Shown one piece after another: positions 45,127-53,703 of a DNA stretch of 56,079 bases. The DNA comes from Gemmatimonadota bacterium. GTDB taxonomy: Bacteria > Gemmatimonadota > Gemmatimonadetes > Gemmatimonadales > GWC2-71-9. Positions within the stretch are counted from its first letter, which is position 1. Each line of letters opens with the position of its first letter. Made by a program: the position numbers and the translations under genes. The notes below the pieces were generated by a model that was not told the DNA's origin, made no database searches, and was given only the letters and a program-made list of their open reading frames with translations. The stretch is taken from contig JADFIT010000006.1 in NCBI GenBank assembly GCA_022566515.1, forward strand, positions 1-56,079, written 5' to 3'.

Positions 45127-46698
45127 ATGTCAAAGCGCGCCGGAAGGCGGTCCGGCCCGGTCGTCTTGATCGTGTTGGACGGATGGGGCTACCGAACCCA
45201 GTCGGACGGCAACGCAATTGCCCTCGGCCGAACCCCTGTATGGGACCGCCTCGTCCATGGAACCCCCTTCACTCTGCTCGAAGCATCCGGTGAGGCGGTG
45301 GGCCTTCCCGGCGGCCAAATGGGCAACAGCGAAGTGGGCCACCTGAACCTTGGCGCAGGTCGAGCGGTGCCGCAAGACATCGTCCGCATATCCGCAGCAA
45401 TCCGCTCCGGCGATTTCTACAATATCCCCGAGCTGGCCGAACTCTGCAGGCGCGTTCGAGAGCGGGACGGAGCGTTGCACCTGTTGGGCCTCATCGGGAA
45501 AGGCGGCGTCCACGCGACCCACGAGCACCTGGCTGCCGCCATGGAGTTGGCGCGGCGCCATGGCGTTGGCCGAGTCGCCGTCCACGGGTTCCTCGACGGC
45601 CGCGACACGCCGCCGAAGTCCGGGGCAGACTTCATGAGAGACGTCGTCACGGCCGCTGCGGACCACTCCGACAGCCGTACGCGATGTTTCATCGCCACGG
45701 TCACGGGACGTTATCACGCCATGGACCGGGACCGTCGCTGGGATCGGATCAAATTGGCCTACGATGCCATGGTGCACGGAACAGGTCATGCGATCGACGA
45801 TCCCGTGACCGGAATCGTCCAAGCGTACGAACGCGGCGAAACCGACGAATTCGTCAAACCCCTCGTAGTTCAATCCCAGGGCACCCCCGCGGCGTTGATT
45901 CGCGACGGAGACGGTGTGTTCTGTTTCAATTTTCGAGCAGACCGCATGCGTCAAATCGTACGTGCCTTGGCCATCGAGGGATTCGACGGCTTCGATACGA
46001 ACCGCCGGCCCTCGGTTTCTCTTGCGACGATGACCGTGTATGACGAGACATTCCCCCTACCAGCGGCATTTCCGCCAAAAACGATGTCGCGCATCGTCGC
46101 CGAAGTGGTATCCGACGCCGGCCGGACCCAGTTCCGGACCGCTGAGACCGAGAAGTACGCCCATGTCACCTATTTCTTCAACGCGGGTGTCGAAGTTCCT
46201 TTCAAAGGGGAAGAGCGCCAACTAGTCGATTCCCAGCACGTAGCAACTTACGACCTCAAACCGGAGATGAGCGCTCCCGGTATCACCGATGTGCTATGCA
46301 AGGCCATCGAAAGCCGGCACTACGATTTCGTGCTGTGCAACTACGCGAACGGGGACATGGTGGGGCATACCGGTGTACTAGAGGCGGCGGTTGCAGCAGT
46401 CGAGACGGTCGACACGTGTGTAGAGCGGGCTCTGTGCTCCGCCGAGAAGGTCGGTGGCACGGTCCTGATCACGGCCGACCACGGAAATTGCGAAATCATG
46501 ATCGATCTGGAAACTGGTGGACCGCACACGGCGCACACGACGAATCCCGTGCCGTTCCTCTTGCTGGGTGACGCGAAAACGCGGCAGTTGCGAAGCGGAG
46601 GCACCCTGAGTGACGTGGGGCCTACGGTGCTGGGATTGCTGGGGCTGGAAAAACCATCCGATATGACGGGGCGGGATCTCCGGGAAGGAACTGGATAA
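45127..46698 (+). CDS. gpmI: 2,3-bisphosphoglycerate-independent phosphoglycerate mutase
   Basis: Dimanganese enzyme of lower glycolysis interconverting 3- and 2-phosphoglycerate. The metal motif LIVLDGWGYR, the nucleophile Ser in QMGNSEVGHLNLGAGR, HGFLDGRDTPP, VTGRYHAMDRD and the C-terminal metal motifs NYANGDMVGHTG and TADHGNCE are intact. 523 residues is typical. The ATG at 45127 has AGGAG upstream; the frame extends further to a start at 45088 without one. Its stop abuts the next gene, which begins on the following base. Confidence 0.96.
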   Translation: MSKRAGRRSGPVVLIVLDGWGYRTQSDGNAIALGRTPVWDRLVHGTPFTLLEASGEAVGLPGGQMGNSEVGHLNLGAGRAVPQDIVRISAAIRSGDFYNIPELAELCRRVRERDGALHLLGLIGKGGVHATHEHLAAAMELARRHGVGRVAVHGFLDGRDTPPKSGADFMRDVVTAAADHSDSRTRCFIATVTGRYHAMDRDRRWDRIKLAYDAMVHGTGHAIDDPVTGIVQAYERGETDEFVKPLVVQSQGTPAALIRDGDGVFCFNFRADRMRQIVRALAIEGFDGFDTNRRPSVSLATMTVYDETFPLPAAFPPKTMSRIVAEVVSDAGRTQFRTAETEKYAHVTYFFNAGVEVPFKGEERQLVDSQHVATYDLKPEMSAPGITDVLCKAIESRHYDFVLCNYANGDMVGHTGVLEAAVAAVETVDTCVERALCSAEKVGGTVLITADHGNCEIMIDLETGGPHTAHTTNPVPFLLLGDAKTRQLRSGGTLSDVGPTVLGLLGLEKPSDMTGRDLREGTG

Positions 46699-47411
46699 AT
46701 GGTGAGACGTTTGCTCGCTGGTACGGCTGTGTGCTTAGCCGTCTTTCAAACGACCACGGCATTGGCTCAGGTAGGTCACTTGCCGGAGAACTCGCCCTAC
46801 AAGGACATGCGGATCAAACAAGCGCTGGTGTTTTACGGCGGCGTGATGTCCGGTGGCGAGGGCAACGCCGGTGTGGGTCCCACCAACGGCCCTGTTGGGG
46901 GGGTGAGGTGGGAGATTGCCGTGGGGGCGCCCAGCATCCTTTTTCTCGGGTTATCCATGGCGAACTTGGAGCGGCCGCTCGTCAACCCGGACGACCCGCC
47001 CGATACACGGTTTTTCGGAAGCGCCAATCAGCGAATCGTCATGGTAGACGCCGGCCTGAATTTCGTGCTGACCGGACGAAAGACGTGGCGCGGGTTGGCC
47101 CCTTACCTGGGTGTTGGATTCGGAATGGCGTTGGGCGGATCGGTGCCGGAGGATTCCTCGGGATACACGTTCAAGAGCAAGTTTCACATCGATCCGACCA
47201 TCGGTATCCGATTTCATCCGTCGCCCCGCTTTCACTTCCGGATCGAGGGACGTGCCATATTCTGGCGTCTCGATTTTCCACCGCGATTCTTCGACACCCG
47301 AAGAACGCCCCTGGCACCGACCCCCTGTTGAACCCGCTGATTCAAACCGACACCGATTGGACGGTGCACCCAACCCTACTATTCGGCATTGGCTACACGT
47401 TGAGACGTTAG
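46699..47411 (+). pseudogene. Outer-membrane beta-barrel protein, frameshifted near the 3' end
   Basis: Signal peptide (1-24, cleavage after ALA) and about 200 residues with alternating beta-barrel-like strands (VRWEIAVGAPSILFLGLSM, MVDAGLNFVLTG, GLAPYLGVGFGMALGG, FHIDPTIGIRFHP, FHFRIEGRAIFW). The starting frame stops at 47331, but the -1 frame carries on with DPLLNPLIQ...LLFGIGYTLRR, which looks like the missing last strand, to 47411. Adding one C to the CCCC run at 47308-47311 would join them into 237 residues. This is either a true frameshift, a phase-variable tract or a sequence error. Function unknown; it lies between gpmI and the Mo/W transporter. Confidence 0.65.
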
Positions 47412-47417
47412 CGATCA

Positions 47418-48113
47418 TTGGATTTCTTAATTGAGGGTTTCCGGCGCGCCGTCCAGCTGATACTGAGCGGGGATGCCGACGTGTTCGGAATCACCGCCCT
47501 CTCCATCAAGATCGCACTCTCGTCTACGGTTTTGGCATGCCTGGTGGGAATCCCCATCGGATTTGTCGTGGGCACCACCCGGTTTTGGGGACGGCGTGCC
47601 GCCCTCACCGTGTTGAATACGATGCTGGCGTTCCCCACCGTAGTGGTGGGGGTCGTGATCTGGGGACTCCTCACACGCAACGGGCCCTTCGGCGGGCTTG
47701 GCCTGCTGTACACGTGGTGGGCCATCGTCGCCGCCGAAGTCGTACTGGCCGTTCCCATAGCCGCGGCACTTACGGCAGCCGCCGTACAGAGCATCGACCC
47801 TCGTGTGAGGCGCACTGCCCTCACTCTCGGTGCAGGACCTTGGCGGGCCCACTGGGCGGTGGCAGGCGAGGCCCGGTTCGCACTCCTGGCGGCGGTGGTG
47901 GTGGCGTTTGGGCGTGTGCTGGCCGAAGTGGGGGCCGCGATGATCGTGGGCGGTAACATTCGGAATCACACGCGGACGCTCACGACGGCGGTAGCACTGG
48001 CATCGTCCCAGGGGGATTTCGCGCTCGCCATAGCCCTGGGACTCGTTCTGCTGGGACTGGCACTCACGGTGAACGTGCTGTTGCAACTATTTCAGGGCCG
48101 TGGTCATGCTTAG
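47418..48113 (+). CDS. tupB: ABC transporter permease, tungstate/molybdate type
   Basis: Inner-membrane permease of 231 residues with about five helices and the EAA-like loop (ALTLGAGPWRAHWAVAGEARF, then GRVLAEVGAAMIVGGN). It is closest to TupB/WtpB-like anion permeases. The start is a TTG 6 bases after the previous gene. The ATPase gene overlaps its end. No TupA binding-protein gene is seen on either side. The Mo-cofactor genes downstream support molybdate or tungstate as substrate. Confidence 0.85.
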   Translation: MDFLIEGFRRAVQLILSGDADVFGITALSIKIALSSTVLACLVGIPIGFVVGTTRFWGRRAALTVLNTMLAFPTVVVGVVIWGLLTRNGPFGGLGLLYTWWAIVAAEVVLAVPIAAALTAAAVQSIDPRVRRTALTLGAGPWRAHWAVAGEARFALLAAVVVAFGRVLAEVGAAMIVGGNIRNHTRTLTTAVALASSQGDFALAIALGLVLLGLALTVNVLLQLFQGRGHA

Positions 48114-49101
48114 CGCGCGTGGCATCGAGCACCACTACGGCGCGCGCCGGGTGCTGGACATCGACTCGCTGGACTTCGAGACCGGGTCGATTACGGCCGT
48201 CGTAGGTGCCAACGGCAGCGGTAAGAGCACACTGTTGCGCATTCTCGCCTTCGTCGAGATGCCCACTAATGGGTCGCTCGTCCTCGACGGCAAGCCGATT
48301 CGTACCCGTGCCGACCGGCTCGCGGCGCGGCGGATCGTCACTCTGGTCGAACAGCGACCTTTTCTGTTTTCCGGAACCGTTACGGCCAACATGCTCTACG
48401 GGCTCAGGGCTCGAGGATGCCGCGGATCCGAAGCCAAACGACGCGTCGTAGAGACGCTGCAACTCGCCGGCGTGGCGGATCTGGCCGATCGAGACGCCCG
48501 GACATTGAGTGAGGGTGAAGTCCAGAAGATAGCCGTGGCCCGCGCGCTCGCCCTCGATCCCAAGGTATTGCTCATGGACGAGCCGACCAGCGCCGCGGAC
48601 AGATCTTCAACCAACCGTCTCTATCAGATAGTGGCAGAGGCTCGCGACCGCGGTGTGACCGTCGTTATCGCCTCGCATCAGCTCGAGGAAGTCTACCGAT
48701 GGTCCGAGAGCTTTGTCTCGCTCGAGGGGGGTCGGACTAGCCCGGTGTCACCGGAGAACGTCTTTCGCGTGGAGATCCCGGCAGGCACCGGCTCCAAAGA
48801 GGTACGGCTGGGCGACCTCGTCATTCACCTTGTGACCGACACGACCGGACCGGCAACGATCGCTCTACCCCCCGATGACTTGATCGTGAGTACCGGCGGC
48901 TTTTCGTCGAGCGCGCGCAATCAGTTCCAGGGCCGCATTCAGCGTATCACCGACGACGGCCGGGGCCGTGTCACGCTCAGGATTGATGCCGGTGTGGAGC
49001 TGGTGGCACGCATTACCCCCTCGGCGCTCGCGGAACTGGCTCTGTCGGTGGGATCTCCCGTCGTCCTCTCCATCAAAGCCATGGCCGTGCGCGTGTTTTG
49101 A
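48106..49101 (+). CDS. tupC: ABC transporter ATPase with C-terminal TOBE/Mop-like domain
   Basis: Nucleotide-binding subunit partnering the permease. Walker A GANGSGKST, Q-loop EQRPF, signature LSEGEVQKIAVARAL (LSEGE in place of LSGGQ), Walker B VLLMDEPTS and switch His (ASHQ) are present in residues 1 to about 215. Residues about 270-331 (NQFQGRIQRI...VELVARIT...AMAVRVF) match a TOBE/Mop oxyanion-binding domain, which may sense intracellular molybdate or tungstate. The ATG at 48106 was chosen over a GTG at 48100. It overlaps the permease gene by 8 bases. Confidence 0.9.
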   Translation: MLSARGIEHHYGARRVLDIDSLDFETGSITAVVGANGSGKSTLLRILAFVEMPTNGSLVLDGKPIRTRADRLAARRIVTLVEQRPFLFSGTVTANMLYGLRARGCRGSEAKRRVVETLQLAGVADLADRDARTLSEGEVQKIAVARALALDPKVLLMDEPTSAADRSSTNRLYQIVAEARDRGVTVVIASHQLEEVYRWSESFVSLEGGRTSPVSPENVFRVEIPAGTGSKEVRLGDLVIHLVTDTTGPATIALPPDDLIVSTGGFSSSARNQFQGRIQRITDDGRGRVTLRIDAGVELVARITPSALAELALSVGSPVVLSIKAMAVRVF

Positions 49102-49104
49102 ACC

Positions 49105-49548
49105 GTGGCTAGTTTACCTACCGTGGCCAAAGTGCATCTCACCCGTTCAGTCCGGTTCAGCGCGTCGCACCGCTATTTTCGTCCTGAGTGGAGCGAGGAG
49201 CGAAATCGCGAAGTCTTCGGGTCGTGCACCAACGCACCCGGGCACGGCCACAATTACGAATGCTCTGTAACGGTCACCGGAGCCCTCTCCGAAGACACGG
49301 CGATGGTGCTGGACTTGGAACTGTTCGACCGCATTTTGCACGAGGAGATCGTACGGCGGCTAGATCACCAGCATATCAACGACGCCGAACCGGAGTTCGC
49401 CTACGGCAACACGGTCCCGACGGCCGAGGCGCTTGCCGTCTTTCTCTGGCGAAGAATCGCATCTCGGCTACCCGGCGGAGTGCGACTCCACAGGGTTCGT
49501 GTTCAGGAGAATCCTCATCTTTACGCCGAATACTTCGGCCAAGAGTAG
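49105..49548 (+). CDS. 6-pyruvoyl-tetrahydropterin synthase family enzyme
   Basis: T-fold zinc enzyme acting on dihydroneopterin triphosphate. The zinc histidines are in FSASHRYF and GHGHNY, the catalytic Cys is in FGSCTNAPGHGHNY and the Asp-His of the relay in RLDHQHIN. The motif C-T-N-x-x-G-H-G-H-N is closer to the tetrahydrobiopterin-type synthase than to short QueD forms. Starts at GTG 49105 or GTG 49123 are both possible. It lies 3 bases after tupC and 7 before mobA, in a molybdenum-cofactor setting, so its pterin product or role there is uncertain. Confidence 0.88.
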   Translation: MASLPTVAKVHLTRSVRFSASHRYFRPEWSEERNREVFGSCTNAPGHGHNYECSVTVTGALSEDTAMVLDLELFDRILHEEIVRRLDHQHINDAEPEFAYGNTVPTAEALAVFLWRRIASRLPGGVRLHRVRVQENPHLYAEYFGQE

Positions 49549-49555
49549 GAAGTGC

Positions 49556-50188
49556 ATGGTGGATGGAGATTCAACCAGCGGATTGGTGAGAAGCGCCATC
49601 TTGGCCGGAGGCACCGCCAGTCGCTTCAGCGGAAAGCCCAAGGGCCTCGAAAGAGTCGGCGGCGAACGCATTCTCGATCGAGTGATCCGCGTGCTGGAGA
49701 GTGCAGTGGAGGGGCCTCCGTTGTTGGTTGCCAACGCCGATGAAGCTCAGTCGTGGGTAGAGAGGCTGGTCGTGGTGAAGGACCTCATGCCACACTGCGG
49801 CAGCCTGGGGGGTATTTACTCTGCTGTTGCCAGAAGCCCCGACCCCATGCTCATGGTGGCCTGGGACATGCCCTTTCTAAAAGTCGAGCTTCTCAAAGCC
49901 CTCATCGATGGCGCGTCCGGCTTCGACGTATATCTCCCGGAGAGTAACGGGCCGCTAGGGTTCGAGCCGCTCTGCGGCGTCTACAAGCCCGAGTGTGCCG
50001 CGCCGATCAAGGCGGCATTGGAGCAGGAGAACCTGTGGACGTCGAGCTTCCACGAACACGTCCGCGTCGGCACGCTGGCGTTGACAGAGGTGAAAGCGTT
50101 CGGAGACCCAGACGTGTTGTTCTTCAACGTCAACGCCCCTGACGATGTAGCAAAGGCTGAGCAACTGTGGAAAGACCAATCCGGTTAG
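49556..50188 (+). CDS. mobA: Molybdenum cofactor guanylyltransferase-like protein
   Basis: Nucleotidyltransferase that attaches GMP (or CMP) to molybdopterin. The N-terminal AILAGGTASRFSGKPKGLE is the nucleotide and Mg-binding loop, followed by VVKDLMPHCGSLGGIYSAV and the metal Asp in AWDMPFL. 210 residues is typical. The ATG at 49556 has TAGGAAG upstream. Its end overlaps mobB by 22 bases. Confidence 0.9.
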   Translation: MVDGDSTSGLVRSAILAGGTASRFSGKPKGLERVGGERILDRVIRVLESAVEGPPLLVANADEAQSWVERLVVVKDLMPHCGSLGGIYSAVARSPDPMLMVAWDMPFLKVELLKALIDGASGFDVYLPESNGPLGFEPLCGVYKPECAAPIKAALEQENLWTSSFHEHVRVGTLALTEVKAFGDPDVLFFNVNAPDDVAKAEQLWKDQSG

Positions 50189-50703
50189 TATCTGTCGTTG
50201 GGAAAAAGAACTCCGGGAAGACCACGCTCCTCGTCGCGCTCGCAGCCGAGTATGGTAGGCGAGGTAAGATCGTCGGCACTCTCAAACACGGTACGCATCC
50301 AGCCACACTCGATCACGAGGGCACCGATACGTGGCGCCACATGCACGAAGGGTCGGCTCAACGCGCGCTCCTCGAGTCTGCGGGACAGCGCGTGTTGTTT
50401 CAACGGTTGGACGAGGAAGCCGATCCTGTGACGCTGGCGCGACAGTACATGTCCGGCACCGACATCGTCCTCGCCGAAGGGTTCACCACGCATCCCATTC
50501 CCAAAATCGAGGTGTTCCGCCGCGAAGAGCACGACGAACCGCACTATAGTCCCGCGCACCCCAACGCCAAGCACTGGTTCGCGATGGTGACCGATCAAGT
50601 CGACGTGGACTACCCGTTTCCCACCTTTCGGTTCAGCGACACTTCCTGGTTGGTGAATTTGTCGAAGATGGCCTGGGACAAGGCCATGATCATCGAGGGA
50701 TAA
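50167..50703 (+). CDS. mobB: Molybdopterin-guanine dinucleotide biosynthesis adaptor MobB
   Basis: Small GTP-binding partner of MobA/MoeA. Walker A GKKNSGKTTL follows a short beta strand, then TLKHGTH, and DIVLAEGFTTHPIPKIEVFR is the family core. 178 residues. The start is a GTG inside the mobA 3' end. The moeA GTG lies 3 bases after its stop, so the three genes are probably translated from one message. Confidence 0.92.
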   Translation: MERPIRLVSVVGKKNSGKTTLLVALAAEYGRRGKIVGTLKHGTHPATLDHEGTDTWRHMHEGSAQRALLESAGQRVLFQRLDEEADPVTLARQYMSGTDIVLAEGFTTHPIPKIEVFRREEHDEPHYSPAHPNAKHWFAMVTDQVDVDYPFPTFRFSDTSWLVNLSKMAWDKAMIIEG

Positions 50704-50706
50704 CTC

Positions 50707-51954
50707 GTGCATACACCGGCCTCTGCGGCGACCGACATTCTCAGTCAAATTTCAGCGTTGCCGAGCCAAGACGTTCAATTGCCCGACGCGCTCGACCGTG
50801 TGCTTGCCGCCGATGTCGTGAGCCCGGTCAACCTGCCCCATTGGGACAACTCCGCCATGGACGGGTATGCCCTACGCTCAACCGACATTGCGGGAGATCC
50901 ACCACACGAACTCGAGATAATCGAGGAGATTCCTGCCGGGACGTTCCCCAGCAAAGAGGTGGCAGCCGGACAGGCGGCGAGAATTTTCACAGGGGCGCCG
51001 ACTCCCCGGGGGATCGACACCGTAGTTCGCCAGGAGGACACCACCCGGCTGAGCGACAAGCGTGTCCGCATCGATGACACTCGCGACGCAGGCCGCCACA
51101 TCCGCCCCCTGGGCGAAGATGTGCGAGAAGGTGAAACGGTGCTGCGCGCCGGAACCCCCCTCGGCCCGGCTCAACTCGGGATGCTGGCATCCGTCGCACA
51201 CTTCGACGTGACCGTGCATCGGAAGCCGCTCGTCGCTATTCTCGGCTCCGGCGACGAGATCGCAGATGCGGATGAGCGCGACGCGATCGTCGCCGGGCAA
51301 AAGATCGCGTCGTCCAACACGTACACCCTAGCCGCACTCATCCAGCGCGCCGGCGCCGAGACGGTGAACCTCGGCATTGCAAAGGACGACCCGGCCGACC
51401 TGCGCTCCCGTCTGCTCGAGGCCGCGCCCGCCGACCTGGTCGTGACGACGGCGGGTATCAGCGTCGGCGAGCATGATTTCCTCCATCAGGTCCTGGAGGA
51501 ACTGAATCTCGAAAAGAGATTCTGGCGTATTCGCATGCGGCCCGGCGCCCCGGTGGGCTTCGGCTTGATCGGCGACCTCGATGGCCTGCCGTGGATCGGC
51601 CTGCCGGGCAACCCCGTGAGCGCGATGGTGACGTTCGAACTGTTCGTGCGACCGGCCATTCGCAAGATGCTGGGGCACACGGCGGTGTTCAGGAGTGTCA
51701 CGCCTGTTGTCGCCGCAGAACCGATCACGCTAGGAGCACCGTTGCGCCACTTCTTGCGAGTCAAGTTGACGGGAGAGGATGGCAATCTGGTGGCGCGGCT
51801 AACAGGAGCCCAGGGGTCCGGCATCCTCAAGTCGATGGTGCACGCCCACGCTCTCCTGATCGTTCCGGAAGACAAGCCGGAAGTCCAGCCGGGGGACGTG
51901 TTGAACGCGATCGTGCTGGACGATCACCGGCACGTGGAGGAGTGTCCTTGGTAG
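50707..51954 (+). CDS. moeA: Molybdopterin molybdenumtransferase MoeA
   Basis: Inserts molybdenum (or tungsten) into adenylated molybdopterin. Motifs are NSAMDGYAL, RIFTGAPTP, VAILGSGDEI, TTAGISVGEHDF and LPGNPVSAMVTFELFVRP, ending in the beta-barrel domain IV (GSGILKSMVHAHALLIVPE). 415 residues is typical. The start is GTG. Its stop codon is directly followed by the large G-rich inverted repeat. Confidence 0.96.
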   Translation: MHTPASAATDILSQISALPSQDVQLPDALDRVLAADVVSPVNLPHWDNSAMDGYALRSTDIAGDPPHELEIIEEIPAGTFPSKEVAAGQAARIFTGAPTPRGIDTVVRQEDTTRLSDKRVRIDDTRDAGRHIRPLGEDVREGETVLRAGTPLGPAQLGMLASVAHFDVTVHRKPLVAILGSGDEIADADERDAIVAGQKIASSNTYTLAALIQRAGAETVNLGIAKDDPADLRSRLLEAAPADLVVTTAGISVGEHDFLHQVLEELNLEKRFWRIRMRPGAPVGFGLIGDLDGLPWIGLPGNPVSAMVTFELFVRPAIRKMLGHTAVFRSVTPVVAAEPITLGAPLRHFLRVKLTGEDGNLVARLTGAQGSGILKSMVHAHALLIVPEDKPEVQPGDVLNAIVLDDHRHVEECPW

Positions 51955-52050
51955 GGGAGAGGGGAGAGGGGAGAGGGGAGAGGGCCGCCCCGCGAAACCA
52001 CCCCCGGGGCGGGGGTGTGGGGCCCTCTCCCGTCTCCCCTCTCCCCTCTC
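51954..52050. repeat. Large G-rich inverted repeat between convergent genes
   Basis: Four to five GGGGAGA units (from 51954) end in GAGAGGGCC (to 51986). About 34 bases later comes GGCCCTCTCCCGTCTCCCC and further CTCTCCCC units (52021-52050). The arms pair over about 30 bases with a single mismatch. The structure starts at the moeA stop and ends at the convergent ETF-QO stop. The same design is seen at 29721-29802. It is a good candidate for a bidirectional terminator or a dispersed repeat element, with G-quadruplex potential. Confidence 0.88.
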
Positions 52051-53700
52051 TCACATTCTCTTGTACACCGGGCCGCTGCCTCCCTCTCTTGGCGTCCACC
52101 GCGGGCCCAGCACGTCTGTGGCTTTGCAATCCACACAGTTCGGCGCATTCACACGCAGCTGCCCGTCCACCACTTCGTACACTCCCGCCGGACACATACT
52201 CGCGTACATCCTCGCGACCTCTTCCCCGACGCTCTCGTTCACGATGAGATGAGAGGGAACCGTGTCGCGCGTCGCGTTGCCGGACTTGAACACGGCATCG
52301 ACCTTGCTGAACGTCAGTTTCCCATCCGGCGTGAACGGTTTCGGCCGGTCAGCCCGCTTCGGCACATCCGCATCCGGCTTCACGCGAATCCGCTTGCCGA
52401 ACAACCGTCCTCCGCTCAGCGTCATCAAGGTCGCCTTGGCGCCGCCCCAGAAGAAACCGCTCTTGAACGCCAGACGCATGTTGCGTGTGCGATAGAGATC
52501 GTCGAGAATGTACGAGTCGTTCACCAGCTCGTCGTACGCCGCCAGGTAGGGCGCGGCGCTCTCCCCCTTCTTCAGCGCGTCGAAGATGGCGCGGGCCGCA
52601 AAGATGCCTGACTGCATCGCGTAATGAATCCCCTTGAGCGACGGCACATCCAAAAAACCAGCCGAATCGCCCAGCAGTACGATGCCGTGGCCGTACCGAC
52701 GGTCGGGCACCGAGTAGAACCCCCCCTCGGGAATAGTCTTGGCCCCCCACTCCACCATCTCACCCCCTTCGAGATAGTGCCGGAACAGGGGATGGAGCTT
52801 CATGTTCTGAAACAGGGTGTGCACGTCGAGCCCGGTCTGACGGTAATCGAGGCCCACCACCAAACCGATCGACACCACATTCGACTCCAGCGGATACATG
52901 AAGCTTCCGCCGAAGGCATCGTTGGGAAGCGGCCAGCCCAGTGTGTGAATCACGGTATCCAGAGGAGTCTTGGTTTCCCAAATTTCCTTGACTCCGAGTG
53001 CATATATCTGCGGATTCTGCGCACCGATGTGTTGCCACTCTTGGTACGCTTGCGCCAAGGTCCCGCGGCTTCCCTCCGCCAGCGCCGTGATCTTCGCGAC
53101 GATGTCCGTTCCCGGCACGTAGCCGGACATCTCGTTCCCCTCCCGATCCAAGCCCGTGGGGGCGGTGCGTACACCGATTACTCGATCGCCCTTGACCAAG
53201 AGTTTCTCCGCCGGGTATCCAGCAAAGATGTCGACGCCCAGATCCTCGGCCTTCTTGCCCAACCAGCGCACGATCTCGCAGAGCGAGGCGACATAATTGC
53301 CCTCATTGTGCATCGGCGCGGGCGTGGGAATCCGTATAGACCGAGTGCCGGTGAGCACGTACACGGCTTCCTTTTTCACCGGCTGCCGGAACGGAAAGTC
53401 GTTGTCGCTGAGATCGGGAAAGAGGTTGCGAAACGCCGAGGGGTCCACCACGGCGCCCGACAAGCAGTGCTCGCCCAGCGCCGCAGCTTTTTCCAAAACG
53501 CCGATGGTGATCTCTCCAATGCCACCGCTAGATTTGTTGTCCGCTTTTACGAGTCGGGCCAGTTCAATAGCGCCCGCCAACCCGGCCGGCCCACCCCCCA
53601 CGAAGAGTACGTCCACCTCCAGACTCTCCTCCGAGAGCGCTTCGTCAATGATGAGTTGATCGATCGGTAGCTTCGGTTGGCTGTCGGAAGGACGCACCAT
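52051..53700 (-). CDS. Electron-transfer flavoprotein:quinone oxidoreductase
   Basis: Membrane-associated FAD and Fe-S protein of 549 residues that passes electrons from reduced ETF to the quinone pool. N-terminal FAD motif VDVLFVGGGPAGLAGAIELARL, the quinone/FAD-region helices (GGSFMYPLESNVVSIGLVVGLDY, LLGDSAGFLDVPSLKGIHYAM) and the C-terminal ferredoxin-like domain are present. The cluster ligands read CPAGVY, then NCVDCKATD; the fourth cysteine of the usual C-x2-C-x2-C is a threonine. The last codons adjoin the G-rich repeat. It is 3 bases downstream of etfA. Confidence 0.92.
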   Translation of the reverse strand: MVRPSDSQPKLPIDQLIIDEALSEESLEVDVLFVGGGPAGLAGAIELARLVKADNKSSGGIGEITIGVLEKAAALGEHCLSGAVVDPSAFRNLFPDLSDNDFPFRQPVKKEAVYVLTGTRSIRIPTPAPMHNEGNYVASLCEIVRWLGKKAEDLGVDIFAGYPAEKLLVKGDRVIGVRTAPTGLDREGNEMSGYVPGTDIVAKITALAEGSRGTLAQAYQEWQHIGAQNPQIYALGVKEIWETKTPLDTVIHTLGWPLPNDAFGGSFMYPLESNVVSIGLVVGLDYRQTGLDVHTLFQNMKLHPLFRHYLEGGEMVEWGAKTIPEGGFYSVPDRRYGHGIVLLGDSAGFLDVPSLKGIHYAMQSGIFAARAIFDALKKGESAAPYLAAYDELVNDSYILDDLYRTRNMRLAFKSGFFWGGAKATLMTLSGGRLFGKRIRVKPDADVPKRADRPKPFTPDGKLTFSKVDAVFKSGNATRDTVPSHLIVNESVGEEVARMYASMCPAGVYEVVDGQLRVNAPNCVDCKATDVLGPRWTPREGGSGPVYKRM

Positions 53701-53703
53701 GCG

